The notes below the pieces were generated by a model, which saw only the letters and a list, made by a program, of their open reading frames with translations, was not told the DNA's origin and did not search any database. From a virus, in IMG/VR virus record IMGVR_UViG_3300028883_000021, positions 1-40,068 of that record: DNA of 40,068 bases, one strand, 5' to 3'. Numbering within the stretch: the stretch's first letter is position 1; the number at the start of each line of letters is the position of its first letter. This document shows, one piece after another, positions 21,929 to 30,422 of the stretch. Both the position numbers and the translations under genes were made by a program.

Positions 21929-22230
21929 TTGATAAAGATCTCCACGTAACGCTCCGCGAAATCACGCTTCCGGCCGAGAGCGACAATCCCGAACTCGACC
22001 CCGGCGATCGTTATTTTATAATGCAAGGTGACCGCCCGAGTATTGTCATCGAGAGCAACGAGAACCTTTGCTTCGGAATATGAGTCTTGCCCGCCCGGCG
22101 TCTCGACCCGCCTCCGCTCGTGTGTGACGTGACAATCGACCGTGAACGGTGTCCCCGCTGAAAAGTCGTTATACTTGTCTCGCGTCCATGGCGTTATAAC
22201 CGCCGTATCGGTCAAATATGCGTCAATCAT
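21925..22230 (-). CDS. Head closure / connector protein
   Basis: A 101-aa protein starting at ATG 22230, with GGAGG 9 nt upstream, overlapping the preceding small gene by 8 bp. The beta-rich sequence (MIDAYLTDTAVITPWTRDKYND, later TVDCHVTHERRRV and HYKITIAGVEFGIVAL) follows the head-closure fold in which residues such as tDxaTi and kDxyGe start the first strands. It lies between connector and neck genes, in the usual order. Confidence 0.72.
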   Translation of the reverse strand: MIDAYLTDTAVITPWTRDKYNDFSAGTPFTVDCHVTHERRRVETPGGQDSYSEAKVLVALDDNTRAVTLHYKITIAGVEFGIVALGRKRDFAERYVEIFIK

Positions 22231-22408
22231 TTTTTGTCGCCTCCGCTCGCTCGAGCGCCGTTGCGATGCTCGCCCGGACCCGCTCGGCCTCTCGCGCCTC
22301 GCGCTTATTTTTCGGAATGTATTCCGAGAATATAAGCCCGTCGACGTCGTCCGCATTATAACCGAAATGCTTGTCTTTCGGATCCCGCTCGCCTTTTCTT
22401 TTGCTCAT
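22223..22408 (-). CDS. Small charged hypothetical protein in the neck block
   Basis: A 61-aa protein starting at ATG 22408, 2 bp after the MuF-ART stop, with GGAGG 10 nt upstream. It is highly charged and probably helical in the second half (KNKREAREAERVRASIATALERAEA). There are no Cys and no motif. Comparable small genes between MuF and connector are often structural-assembly helpers or, because a toxin domain lies just before it, an immunity protein could be considered; nothing in the sequence proves this. Confidence 0.65.
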   Translation of the reverse strand: MSKRKGERDPKDKHFGYNADDVDGLIFSEYIPKNKREAREAERVRASIATALERAEATKND

Positions 22409-22410
22409 GG

Positions 22411-24282
22411 TTAGATTTCCTCCAATTCGACAACCGCCTTCATGAAGTATCTACTCTTGAAAGATTCGTCCGTGAACTTGATCACGCGGAACCGCGCCCC
22501 GCGCTCAAATAGAACCTCGAATTCCCCGGAGTATTTCGAGTATGGCGTCACGTAATGGCCCGCCTTGCCCGTGGCCTTGATTTTCATGAATACGGTATTC
22601 GGCCCCTTGAACCCGAGACGTTGAGCAATCCCGGCGTCGATCGATGTTGACATATATCCGGGATCGATGAACGTCCCCCCCGCGAATCGCTTGACAAAGT
22701 CGATCCACCCCTCGGCATCGTCGAACGAGACGCCTCGATATATCGTCCCCCGATATTTCGGGAGTTTCTTTAGAGCCGAGTCCAACGTCTTTTTGATCCA
22801 CTTGAAGAGGCTTAATTGCCGAATTTTCCTTATCGGAATTTCGTCGCTCCATGGCTCGGAGATGATCCCCCGGAGCCATTTGTTCAAGACGCCATCGTGT
22901 TTGTATGAATATCGGAATATCGCGCTCGCTGGCGTCCGGAGATCATAGTCCGGGATCTCGATCTTGCGATGTAGCGACGGTCCGAATTTTGCCTTTTCCC
23001 CCGCTTGCTTCGTGATAGTATTCAATCGGGCATATCCGCGCATCCGCTCCAAGGCGGTCTCTCCCCCGTTTGGAGCGACGTCTTCGAGCCCGACAACGTC
23101 CGGGATCTCCGCTGCTGCTGCGTCGAGATATGCGTTCGCTTCTTTTGTTGCGACGTCGATCCCGCCCCCTTTTTTGACTATTTTCTTTGTGACCGCCTTT
23201 ACCGCCTTTGTCCCGGCCGGAGTCGCCGCGAGTTTTTTGACGACCTTGTTCATCTCTATTATGTTCGCCCGGAACGCTTCGATTTGCTTCGGAGAGAACC
23301 CGAACGGGGAAGAGACCGGTCCGTCCGGCCCTTGAACGACCGATGTCGGGACCGGATCAAGGTTATGCTCGCAATTCGGATGGATGGGCGGACGATATTC
23401 GTCGCTTAGAAGAGGATCCCCTTCGACGTTCGGCGTCTTCATGAGTTTCGTTTTCCCATCTGCGAACGTGAACTCTGCCTCTCCCAAATCAAAGACCATT
23501 CCCTCGAGTTTCGCGCATTCCGGACATGGATCCGCATGGTTTGAAAACATGACTTTCCCGATCCCGGATCCCCTGCAAAGAGCCTCCGTCGCCGCGGTCT
23601 GAGCGACCCGTCCCTCGGTCCTTGCGACTGTCATCGCATAATGCTCGACCGAGAACATTTTCCCATTTACATTGACCGTCGGCCCCTTGACGCCGCGTTT
23701 CCGGAGCATTTCGAGTATATATGCCTGTTGCGTCTTGACTGATGGCGCCGGGACCGTCTTGTAATTAAGGACTCGCGATAAATATCGCTTCGCGTCCCCG
23801 AGAAACGCCTCTCGCCCCTTGAACTCTTGAGCCTTCGCCATGCCGCGGACGGATCCGCATAGGTCCATATACTCGCGGAATGCCTTCCGGGATCCTTCCA
23901 GTATCTCGATATACCGGTCGATCAATCGGGATCCCGGCCCCACGAGATCGCGAGCGACCGATTTGACGAAACGCGCCTTGTCGAACTCGACCGGCTCCCG
24001 GCTTAACGTTGCCGCCGCGACGAAATTGTATCGAGCGAGCCGCTCTTCAGCCCTCTCGATGGCGATCTCTTGGAACTCTGCCTTGACCGTTGACCCGAGC
24101 CGCCCGCGGATCCGGGAGACAAGAGCATCCATTCGCGCCATCATGGCGTCCCGCGCTGCCTCGTTGACGCTCAACGTCTCGACCTGCCGCGCCGCCTGCC
24201 TGAATATAATGGAAACCGGAGCAACGAGAGAGACCATTGTCATGATCGCAATCCGGCTCCGATATTCCGTTGTTGTTTCCAT
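22411..24282 (-). CDS. MuF-like minor head protein fused to an ADP-ribosyltransferase domain
   Basis: A 623-aa protein. The N-terminal about 330 residues are a phage minor head (MuF/SPP1 gp7-like) domain, with DPCPECAKLEGMVFDLGE and PPIHPNCEHNLDPVP, the Cys/His signature of the family. Residues about 400-623 are an R-S-E class ADP-ribosyltransferase: Arg516 in IYRGV, Ser-Thr-Ser 545-547 in GYMSTS, and Glu587-Phe-Glu589 in SGEFEVLFE. All three catalytic elements are intact. Such enzymes transfer ADP-ribose from NAD+ to a target residue. MuF proteins sit inside or at the portal and can be injected with DNA, so the domain may modify a host target early in infection, like the Alt protein of T4, or hit competitors. 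The Ala/Lys-rich linker (about 345-395) separates the two. Confidence 0.85.
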   Translation of the reverse strand: METTTEYRSRIAIMTMVSLVAPVSIIFRQAARQVETLSVNEAARDAMMARMDALVSRIRGRLGSTVKAEFQEIAIERAEERLARYNFVAAATLSREPVEFDKARFVKSVARDLVGPGSRLIDRYIEILEGSRKAFREYMDLCGSVRGMAKAQEFKGREAFLGDAKRYLSRVLNYKTVPAPSVKTQQAYILEMLRKRGVKGPTVNVNGKMFSVEHYAMTVARTEGRVAQTAATEALCRGSGIGKVMFSNHADPCPECAKLEGMVFDLGEAEFTFADGKTKLMKTPNVEGDPLLSDEYRPPIHPNCEHNLDPVPTSVVQGPDGPVSSPFGFSPKQIEAFRANIIEMNKVVKKLAATPAGTKAVKAVTKKIVKKGGGIDVATKEANAYLDAAAAEIPDVVGLEDVAPNGGETALERMRGYARLNTITKQAGEKAKFGPSLHRKIEIPDYDLRTPASAIFRYSYKHDGVLNKWLRGIISEPWSDEIPIRKIRQLSLFKWIKKTLDSALKKLPKYRGTIYRGVSFDDAEGWIDFVKRFAGGTFIDPGYMSTSIDAGIAQRLGFKGPNTVFMKIKATGKAGHYVTPYSKYSGEFEVLFERGARFRVIKFTDESFKSRYFMKAVVELEEI

Positions 24283-24284
24283 TG

Positions 24285-24725
24285 TTACGTGACGTCCGTA
24301 TCGATGTCCTCGTCTTCATCTCGGCCGATCTCGACCATGTAGCCCGCCGCGGATTTCGAGTAATCTTTGAGGATTTGCTTCACGATCGGGGGAATCGGAA
24401 CCGCCGCCGCGTCTTTGTAACTCTCCGAGATCACTCCGGCCGCGGTCACGCCTTGAGCCCGGAGCCCCATCCGCCGGTCTTCGTCTTGCAGATGCCGAAA
24501 CATATAGAACGCCATCTCACATTGAGCCCGTTGCATTATCGTCAACGTCGTCCCGCTCGGAGCCGCCGGGAGATCAAAAGTATCGTATAGGCGATTGTAT
24601 GCGGTCTGCAACAATGGCGCCTTATGCGTTGTCTCGTTGAGAGCCGCCCACTCCGACGCGCCGAAACGCGTCAAGAAATAGGCGTCGGCCTCTGATACTG
24701 TCAAATATCCGTATGTTGTCGGCAT
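24285..24725 (-). CDS. Head-tail connector / adaptor protein
   Basis: A 146-aa protein. ATG 24725 overlaps the preceding sulfotransferase stop by one base (TAATG), with GGAG 6-7 nt upstream. The start YGYLTVSEADAYFLTRFGASEWAAL resembles the phage adaptor family also annotated DnaT-like ssDNA binding (pattern sxxeAdaYfxxr, then aWxxl, then kxxaLxxAtrxId). Helices dominate; an acidic end (DEDEDIDTDV) follows. Gene order makes it the first head-tail adaptor after the portal ring. It marks the resumption of structural genes after the sugar cassette. Confidence 0.72.
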   Translation of the reverse strand: MPTTYGYLTVSEADAYFLTRFGASEWAALNETTHKAPLLQTAYNRLYDTFDLPAAPSGTTLTIMQRAQCEMAFYMFRHLQDEDRRMGLRAQGVTAAGVISESYKDAAAVPIPPIVKQILKDYSKSAAGYMVEIGRDEDEDIDTDVT

Positions 24726-25405
24726 TATCGTCTCCGCTTCAATGTCCCGTGATTGATCAGATCCCGATTGATATGCTCCGCGCCCGCTTCGGGAGAGATC
24801 TCTTCGTTAGGAATCTCGAGCCGGTCGAGAATTTCCTCGAGCGTTCCCCGCGGATCCTTCACGAGAGCGGAAAACCGAACGCTCATGAAATGCGCGTCGA
24901 AAACCCCGAGCCGGAGCATATCAACGAGCATTTGACGATATTTGTCTCGGAGCGCCTTCCATTGCCCGGCATTCCCGCCGTTTCTGGCGATTAGGCTCTT
25001 AACAACTGATGCGATCGACCTCTCAACGACGACAACCTTGACGTTGATACCGCGGTCTCGCGCAATGCGGGCCCATACCGGGAGAGTAAAGCAAAACCGG
25101 GGATCCTTGAGCCCGAATACCTCGCTCCGCGCCTCCGCTTTCGCCAATACGCCGCGGATCCGGTCCCGATCCTCTCGTTTCGGGCATATCCCCGGAGCCG
25201 GATCCTGCCAACTCCCGCCGACGTCGCTCATGAGTTTTTTGTTGATCGCGAGCGCTTCCCGGTCCTCGTAAAATCCCGACGGATTGTCCGGCCCCGGCTT
25301 GATAAATTCGTCGCCCATTGAGATTCCTGCCTTATGAAACGCCCCGGCGAGAGCGCTCGTTCCGCTCCTATGCATCCCGGTAACAAATACGATAGTCTTG
25401 CTCAT
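24725..25405 (-). CDS. Sulfotransferase-like P-loop protein (second copy)
   Basis: A 226-aa protein; ATG 25405 overlaps the upstream stop (ATGA). The N-terminal GMHRSGTSALAGAF (residues 10-23) is the 5'-phosphosulfate-binding loop of PAPS sulfotransferases, and VVVERSIASVVKSL (about 126-139) corresponds to the 3'-phosphate-binding RxxxxxxxS region. The sequence GFYEDREALAINKKLM fits bacterial and viral members of the family. The enzyme would move sulfate from PAPS to a sugar or protein hydroxyl. It is unlike the other sulfotransferase here beyond the motifs. Location in the capsid operon suggests sulfation of virion glycans. Substrate unknown. Confidence 0.8.
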   Translation of the reverse strand: MSKTIVFVTGMHRSGTSALAGAFHKAGISMGDEFIKPGPDNPSGFYEDREALAINKKLMSDVGGSWQDPAPGICPKREDRDRIRGVLAKAEARSEVFGLKDPRFCFTLPVWARIARDRGINVKVVVVERSIASVVKSLIARNGGNAGQWKALRDKYRQMLVDMLRLGVFDAHFMSVRFSALVKDPRGTLEEILDRLEIPNEEISPEAGAEHINRDLINHGTLKRRR

Positions 25406-26109
25406 TTTAGCCTCCGCTCCTCTCTCTTTCGTTCTAATAACTCGCGATTTCGACGATTGTTTTCCTTAAAATCGGGCAATTCGCCCCGCGTCGCGAGATG
25501 CTTATGGTATACAAACGACCGGAGCGTTACGCCGGTCTTCCACCCTGCCGCCCGGAGCCGGTCGTTGAGATCGTCGTCTTCGCCTCCATTGAAAAATCGC
25601 GTGTCCATCTTGCCGACCTGAATCAACGCCGACATCCGAATGATGACGCAAAAATACGCGACATTGCCGCGCTCGACGTCAAAGAAGTCGCCGGATCCCG
25701 CCCGGACCGCCGCCCTTTCGTAACGTTGACAAGACGAAATGTTGTCCGTTGTCGCGCCGATCAGAGCATAACGCGGTCTTGAGTCTATCGCTTCAACGAG
25801 CCCCCGGAGCCATCCGTCTGTCACGACGACGTCGTTGTTCAAGAGGACCGCATACGGTGTTTTCACCTGATCGAGCCCGATATTCGCCGCCGCCGCGAAT
25901 CCCGCGTTTTTCGACAACGGGATCATCTCCCACTTTTCCGGATGACTCGCCTCGAGTAGGTCTTGAACGGCCTTTACATGGACAAAATCGCTCCCATTGT
26001 CAACCCAAACGACGGAATATCGCTCCCGCGTATGAGTCGCGAGAGACGATATGCATTTCATCGATAGATCCGAATGCTGATAGGTCACGAGAACAATCGT
26101 TGCCTTCAT
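25402..26109 (-). CDS. Family 2 glycosyltransferase (rhamnosyltransferase-like)
   Basis: A 235-aa protein. ATG 26109 forms ATGA with the previous stop and follows GGAGG; an upstream ATG at 26184 is rejected for overlap. Hallmarks of GT-A family 2 are clear: TIVLVTYQHSDLSMKCISSL at the start, VDNGSD (about 37-42), NAGFAAAANIGL (about 68-79), LLNNDVVVTDGW with the DxD-like NND (about 88-99), and GGEDDDLNDRLRAAGWK (about 175-191) as the ED motif. This is the WbbL-like subgroup that transfers deoxysugars such as rhamnose from nucleotide donors. It is one of four transferase-like genes in the cassette. Confidence 0.85.
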   Translation of the reverse strand: MKATIVLVTYQHSDLSMKCISSLATHTRERYSVVWVDNGSDFVHVKAVQDLLEASHPEKWEMIPLSKNAGFAAAANIGLDQVKTPYAVLLNNDVVVTDGWLRGLVEAIDSRPRYALIGATTDNISSCQRYERAAVRAGSGDFFDVERGNVAYFCVIIRMSALIQVGKMDTRFFNGGEDDDLNDRLRAAGWKTGVTLRSFVYHKHLATRGELPDFKENNRRNRELLERKREERRLK

Positions 26110-26981
26110 TTCCGCCTCCGCGCCTTGCGCTCGACGACCTCTTTCGACCATGCGCCCGCGACGATCTCGGTATATATAAGCCATTGCGCCCGGTCCGAAT
26201 ACGGATCAACCCCGAACCGCTTCAACGCCTCGAATACCCTCTTCCGGTCGATCTGAATCCGGTCGTCTTCCGCGATCAGGTTTATTCGTTGCCGCTCGGT
26301 CAAAAATGGACATTCCGCGTCCCGCTTGAGAACGCTTATATTGCTCGTGTGTTTTGTTATGAGGATCTTATGCTTCCCTAACTCGATCGTTCCCTTGTCT
26401 CGGCCCCCGGCTCGCCCGTGAGGGAGATAATGAAGCGACGCGAACTCGTTGAACCGGTCCCGGATCATGCCCGCGGGGAATATATGGGTCACGAATGGCG
26501 GGGCCTTCCTGTAATGCGGACCGACAAATTCGTTATGGATGTTCCATTGCAGATTTTTTCGGAATACAAGACAAGCCCGTTTCTTTGGCTTCGCGTGTTT
26601 CTGGCTTGCCTTGACGACCTCCGACATCGCGTCCGGAGCCATTAAGTCGTCGCTATCGATCCGAGTAATGGCGATATACCTGCTGCCCTCTGGCTCGCCC
26701 CGGAACCATGCGCCGGACGCCGCGTCGGAATACGCCTTTTTTCCCCGATCGTATACGACCGTAACCGCTTCGGGCACGTCGAGAGCCGACGTGTATTCCC
26801 GATGCTTCTGACCGCAACACAAGAGAATGCGAAAATTCCCCCATTCCGATTGATTCCTCAACGATTTATAGACGAAATGAAGGAAAAACCGCCATCGATT
26901 CTCAACCCATGTCCGGGAAACGTTGTAATCCGGCCGGTCTTCGTCAAAGAATATCTGAATGAAATGTTTTACTCGGACCAT
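26106..26981 (-). CDS. Glycosyltransferase, putative rhamnosyl transferase type
   Basis: A 291-aa protein overlapping the deacetylase gene by 13 bp. It contains ITRIDSDDLMAPDAM (around residues 104-118), a DxD-bearing loop, and an N-terminal part with FFLHFVYKSLRNQSEWGNFRILLCC, as in the putative rhamnosyl transferase family (Pfam Rhamno_transf). A conserved-looking end near ITKHTSNIS closes the domain. A basic C-terminal tail (ERKARRRK) may bind membrane or protein. It is coupled downstream to the family 2 enzyme by ATGA. Donor and acceptor are unknown. Confidence 0.72.
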   Translation of the reverse strand: MVRVKHFIQIFFDEDRPDYNVSRTWVENRWRFFLHFVYKSLRNQSEWGNFRILLCCGQKHREYTSALDVPEAVTVVYDRGKKAYSDAASGAWFRGEPEGSRYIAITRIDSDDLMAPDAMSEVVKASQKHAKPKKRACLVFRKNLQWNIHNEFVGPHYRKAPPFVTHIFPAGMIRDRFNEFASLHYLPHGRAGGRDKGTIELGKHKILITKHTSNISVLKRDAECPFLTERQRINLIAEDDRIQIDRKRVFEALKRFGVDPYSDRAQWLIYTEIVAGAWSKEVVERKARRRK

Positions 26982-27616
26982 GCGTCCCCCATGCCGAGAA
27001 ACTCCATCCCGGACGCGGACATATCCGCGAGATAGATCATCCGCTTTTCGATCGGTCGATGCATATGAACCGCGATCGCGAGATCCCGATCACGGGCATA
27101 TTTGACCGCTGGCTCGTGGCCGCAATCCCCGGCCGAATTCTTGCCGAAATTTGCCGCATGTATAACTCGGATTTTCCCGAGATCTCCGCGCTTCATGACC
27201 TCGCGCCCGCCGTATCTGACGGTAGCGAACTCACGCAATATGAACCGATCCGTTGTTGCGTCGCCGTTTCCATACGGATATGCGTAATGCCATGGACGCC
27301 GGACCTTGTATTCCTCCGCGAGAACGAAAAACGGAACGATCTCCGAGTGATAGTATGACCCGTAACCGGTCTCTCGGGTCATCTTCGCCGCTCGGGAATG
27401 GTTCGCCCCGTGACATCCGATAGTGTGACCGCTTTCGGTAATCGCCCGCAACGCTTCCGGACCGGGTCCTCGCCCTTCGCTCGCTAGAAGCGCCATGAAG
27501 TTTGATATATAGAAAGTCGCCCGGATCCCGTTGTCCCTCATGAACGGGATCCACTCGGCCCACTCCCTCAAATAGCAATCGTCGAACGAGAGAAGACAAA
27601 TTCCTTTGTTTTTCAT
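26969..27616 (-). CDS. Polysaccharide deacetylase (NodB / CE4 family)
   Basis: A 215-aa enzyme with the CE4 motifs in order: LSFDDCY (9-15) with the catalytic Asp and metal Asp, HTIGCHGANHS (64-74) with the two metal His spaced HxxxH (69 and 73), and YAYPYGNGD (111-119). CE4 enzymes remove N-acetyl groups from amino sugars in chitooligosaccharides, peptidoglycan or capsules. There is no signal peptide, so it acts in the cytoplasm on a phage-made glycan or on a nucleotide-linked precursor, rather than on host cell wall from outside. It lies between two glycosyltransferases, which supports a glycan-tailoring role. Confidence 0.85.
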   Translation of the reverse strand: MKNKGICLLSFDDCYLREWAEWIPFMRDNGIRATFYISNFMALLASEGRGPGPEALRAITESGHTIGCHGANHSRAAKMTRETGYGSYYHSEIVPFFVLAEEYKVRRPWHYAYPYGNGDATTDRFILREFATVRYGGREVMKRGDLGKIRVIHAANFGKNSAGDCGHEPAVKYARDRDLAIAVHMHRPIEKRMIYLADMSASGMEFLGMGDAWSE

Positions 27617-27628
27617 AACTAGACCCTG

Positions 27629-28330
27629 TTAGATGCTGTCGCCGCCATCGGTGGCCCCCCAATACATCCCCTCTGAATTTCGCTTTTTCCATCGAGCAAA
27701 ATCGCGCTCTTTTTGCATACGCGCCTCGGCATGAGTCCGGTCCATTTCGCCCTCGCCTGTAATGGGATTGAGATGATGGACTATCGCCTTATCGCTCAAC
27801 TTGAATCGGCCCATTATAGACGCCGCCTCATACAACTCTTGACATGCGAAATGCCAATATCGCGGATAGTATAATTGCCGGTATGGAAAATGGTTCACAA
27901 ATTCGTTTCCGCATGCAACGATCCCCGCCGGATGGAATTTCCGGTTCCCCGTTTGGGTGAATCCGACCATGAAGTCCATCGCGTCGCCGCCGCCCTCGTG
28001 GATCTCTCTCGCTGCCTGCTGGATTGCGCCCTCTTGAAAGATGACGTCATCCGTTGCGATCACGATAACGTCCGCTCCATCATGAAACCGGAGCGCCCTT
28101 AAACAAAGATTTCTCCCCGCAACCGAGCCGAGATTTTCCCCGCTATGGACACACGTACCATTGAACCCGAGCCGGTCCGGGTCTGCATGGGTCCGGATGA
28201 ACGCCTCGGTAGAATCATCATTGCAAGCGAGATATACGTGTCCCCCGTCCAACTGGCCCGAGAGCGACTCGAGCGTTCGCATGAGTTTCTCGTGACGATT
28301 CCTTGTCGCGATAACAACGTATGCTCTCAT
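27629..28330 (-). CDS. Glycosyltransferase family 2 protein
   Basis: A 233-aa protein starting at ATG 28330, which overlaps the sulfotransferase stop by one base and follows GGAGAGG. Motifs are VVIATRNRHEKLMRTLESLSG (6-26), CNDDSTEAF (about 34-42), ENLGSVAGRNLCLRAL (about 63-78) and IVIATDDVIF (about 87-96). These are the GT-A nucleotide-binding loop, the Gly-rich acceptor loop and a TDD in place of DxD. A conserved His (HHLNP) appears near residue 185. It is a credible nucleotide-sugar transferase in the virion-modification cassette. Confidence 0.78.
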   Translation of the reverse strand: MRAYVVIATRNRHEKLMRTLESLSGQLDGGHVYLACNDDSTEAFIRTHADPDRLGFNGTCVHSGENLGSVAGRNLCLRALRFHDGADVIVIATDDVIFQEGAIQQAAREIHEGGGDAMDFMVGFTQTGNRKFHPAGIVACGNEFVNHFPYRQLYYPRYWHFACQELYEAASIMGRFKLSDKAIVHHLNPITGEGEMDRTHAEARMQKERDFARWKKRNSEGMYWGATDGGDSI

Positions 28331-28947
28331 TATCCTCTCCCGTGTTTCGGCGTCTTGATCATTGATCGGAGATCGTACGAGCCGATCTCCGGGATCCCGA
28401 GCCATGCAAAAACCTTGTTCATTGCCTTATTCGCGTCTTTTAGGACCTCGCCGTACTCGACAATCGTCATCTGCCCCGGATCCTCTCCCGCTTCCTTGAC
28501 GAATGCGTCTTGAATATCGCCCGCAAGACGCATGTATGCCGATTTTTCGATCAGCCCGCGGACCGAATCGGCGTCTTCTCGTTCATATGACGCCCATGTC
28601 TGATTTGTTGGACGCGTGATAAAGACGAATCTCGCGAACGGGAATGTCCTCTTGAGCCATACCCATTCGAGCGCCTTTATGCCCGGATTGAGAGCGAATT
28701 TCGCCCCGTATAGAAGCCCTCCGGCCCGTTCGCATGCATCGTTAAATCGATTGAACTCTAACCCGACGATCGGATGATCTTTGAACCGGCCGAAATGGTT
28801 CAAATCGACCGCCGCCCATAATGGGTGAGGCTCGAACTCGATGTTCGCGATCATTGGATGTCGCCGCATTAGATTCCGGAGTATCGACGTCCCGCTCCGC
28901 CTCAATCCGACAACGAAAAATACGTTTTTTGCTAAAACGATCCTCAT
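28330..28947 (-). CDS. Sulfotransferase-like P-loop protein (first copy)
   Basis: A 205-aa protein. ATG 28947 makes an ATGA overlap with the previous stop and has GGAGAG 4 nt upstream, so the longer in-frame starts are not used. GLRRSGTSILRNLM (14-27) is the PAPS phosphosulfate loop, and FVFITRPTNQTWASYERED (about 107-125) is the second signature with R and S in the right spacing. The family transfers sulfate from PAPS to hydroxyl or amine groups. PAPS would come from the host, since no PAPS synthesis gene is present. Confidence 0.8.
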   Translation of the reverse strand: MRIVLAKNVFFVVGLRRSGTSILRNLMRRHPMIANIEFEPHPLWAAVDLNHFGRFKDHPIVGLEFNRFNDACERAGGLLYGAKFALNPGIKALEWVWLKRTFPFARFVFITRPTNQTWASYEREDADSVRGLIEKSAYMRLAGDIQDAFVKEAGEDPGQMTIVEYGEVLKDANKAMNKVFAWLGIPEIGSYDLRSMIKTPKHGRG

Positions 28948-30362
28948 TTCGCTCTCCGCCATTCTCTTGATTTTTGATAGTGAACCACGACCGGCCGGGG
29001 CTCGTTCCCCGGCTCGTCGAATATATAGCAATACCGCCGCGCCATCTTGAGAAACCGGAATTCCCCTTTACGCGTCCGCATCGCTTCCGCGAGCGCCTTT
29101 TGATCCCATTGCGACGGATTCGCCTCCATCTCCCGGATCCACGCGTTGAGAATCAACCGCGCCCGATGGGTATCATTGACGAATACCGTCCCGGATAGAA
29201 CCTCTCCGTTTTTGTGCCCGCGCCGGATCCGGATCCGCGTTGAGATGTCCGCGCCCGACAATATATGCTTCGGGATCTCGAGAGGCGCCTTGACCTCCGC
29301 GTCGGCGTCAACCCATACGACCGGCCGCCGATGCTTATTCAGCATCTCGAGTAAAAACGCCGGTTTCCTTCCGCAATTTGACTCCCACGACCCGGCGTCG
29401 GGGATTGCTTGAATGTCCATCGGGATCGAATGCCTCAACAACGAGTCTCTCAACCGCCCCGCGCAAGCCTCATATCCCGGAGTATAATATGAGACCACGA
29501 CCGGAACCGAATTCGGATCCCGGAGATCCCCCGGAACCGGACCCCGCTCGAACTTGCCGAGAGCCGATGTCGGCGAGCAATTTATAACCCTCACTCCCCA
29601 TCTCTGAATATGCTCGTAATATGCCTCTAAATTCCTTCGGAAGACCTCAAAAGTCCGATCGGAACTCCGGCGTTTCGGATGACCATCATGGAAATGGCTC
29701 TTCCGCCCCTCTTCGGTCTCGCTAAATCCCATATCATAACCGAGCAAATAGATCGGATCCGCGCCGAGAGCGATCGCGAGAGAGAGCGCCCCGGCCCCGG
29801 TGTGAACCCCCGCATATATTCCGTTTTCGAGCCTTGGCTTCCCGTATATTGTCCGGGATCCCCGGATCACGAATACGTCCCGGACCTCCGCCCGGCGGAC
29901 GTCGATCCATAGTTTTATGCCCTGATATGACTTGAATTTTGCGAGAGCCTCGTCCCCATATGTCCCGTCGTGGATCCATCGGAAAAAGTCGACATCCATC
30001 GCGACGTTGATCGTCGGACTGAAATACTCGAACGCCCGGTTTATCCCGATCGTCAACTCGCCCGAGAGACTGTCAAAGTCGAACCCCCGGAGCGACGGGC
30101 CCCCGGCGACGATAAAACAACGCCGCCCTTCCCACGCCCCGGTCTCTAGTACATCCGAAACATTGCGTTTCCCCTCTAACGCCTCAACCTCCGGCGGAAT
30201 AGGCCCCACCTTTGGGAATTCGTCAACCGATCGAATCATTTGCGGGGCCCGAATGAGCCCACGCCGAAACATTGCCGCCTCTTCCCTCTCTTCCGACCTC
30301 TCTTTTAGCAACCTCTGGACCTCCGGACTTTCTGTCGTGACCATCCCCTCTGTTGCTTTCAT
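28944..30362 (-). CDS. Two-domain glycan protein: DUF115/sialyltransferase-like domain plus GT-A glycosyltransferase
   Basis: A 472-aa protein. The first domain (about 75-265) starts with CFIVAGGPSLRGFDFDSL and GINRAF, continues with YLLGYDMGFSE and ends at HIQRWGVRVINCSP. This is the pattern of CST-type sialyltransferases and DUF115 Rossmann-like proteins, which bind nucleotide (CMP-sugar or pterin diphosphate). The second domain (about 285-465) begins VPVVVSYYTPGYEACAGRLRDSL and includes VVWVDADAEVKAPLEI with a DxDxE metal motif, as in GT-A nucleotide-diphospho-sugar transferases. Two transferase-like domains in one chain suggest successive glycan additions. It is the first gene after the capsid gene and a strong hairpin. 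Confidence 0.75.
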   Translation of the reverse strand: MKATEGMVTTESPEVQRLLKERSEEREEAAMFRRGLIRAPQMIRSVDEFPKVGPIPPEVEALEGKRNVSDVLETGAWEGRRCFIVAGGPSLRGFDFDSLSGELTIGINRAFEYFSPTINVAMDVDFFRWIHDGTYGDEALAKFKSYQGIKLWIDVRRAEVRDVFVIRGSRTIYGKPRLENGIYAGVHTGAGALSLAIALGADPIYLLGYDMGFSETEEGRKSHFHDGHPKRRSSDRTFEVFRRNLEAYYEHIQRWGVRVINCSPTSALGKFERGPVPGDLRDPNSVPVVVSYYTPGYEACAGRLRDSLLRHSIPMDIQAIPDAGSWESNCGRKPAFLLEMLNKHRRPVVWVDADAEVKAPLEIPKHILSGADISTRIRIRRGHKNGEVLSGTVFVNDTHRARLILNAWIREMEANPSQWDQKALAEAMRTRKGEFRFLKMARRYCYIFDEPGNEPRPVVVHYQKSREWRRAK

Positions 30363-30392
30363 GCGACCGCCTTGTCGATTGATTTGAGAGAT

Positions 30393-30422
30393 GGCGAGAG
30401 GGGCATTACTGCCCCCCCCGCC
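30393..30422 (-). promoter_or_regulatory. Strong RNA hairpin after the capsid gene
   Basis: On the minus-strand transcript twelve bases pair around a 6-base loop, with two G-U wobbles that would be A-C mismatches on the plus strand. So the structure is specific to the transcribed strand. It includes a run of eight G and sits 37 nt after the capsid stop. No U-run follows. It may reduce readthrough or protect capsid mRNA, lowering expression of the sugar cassette. Confidence 0.85.
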
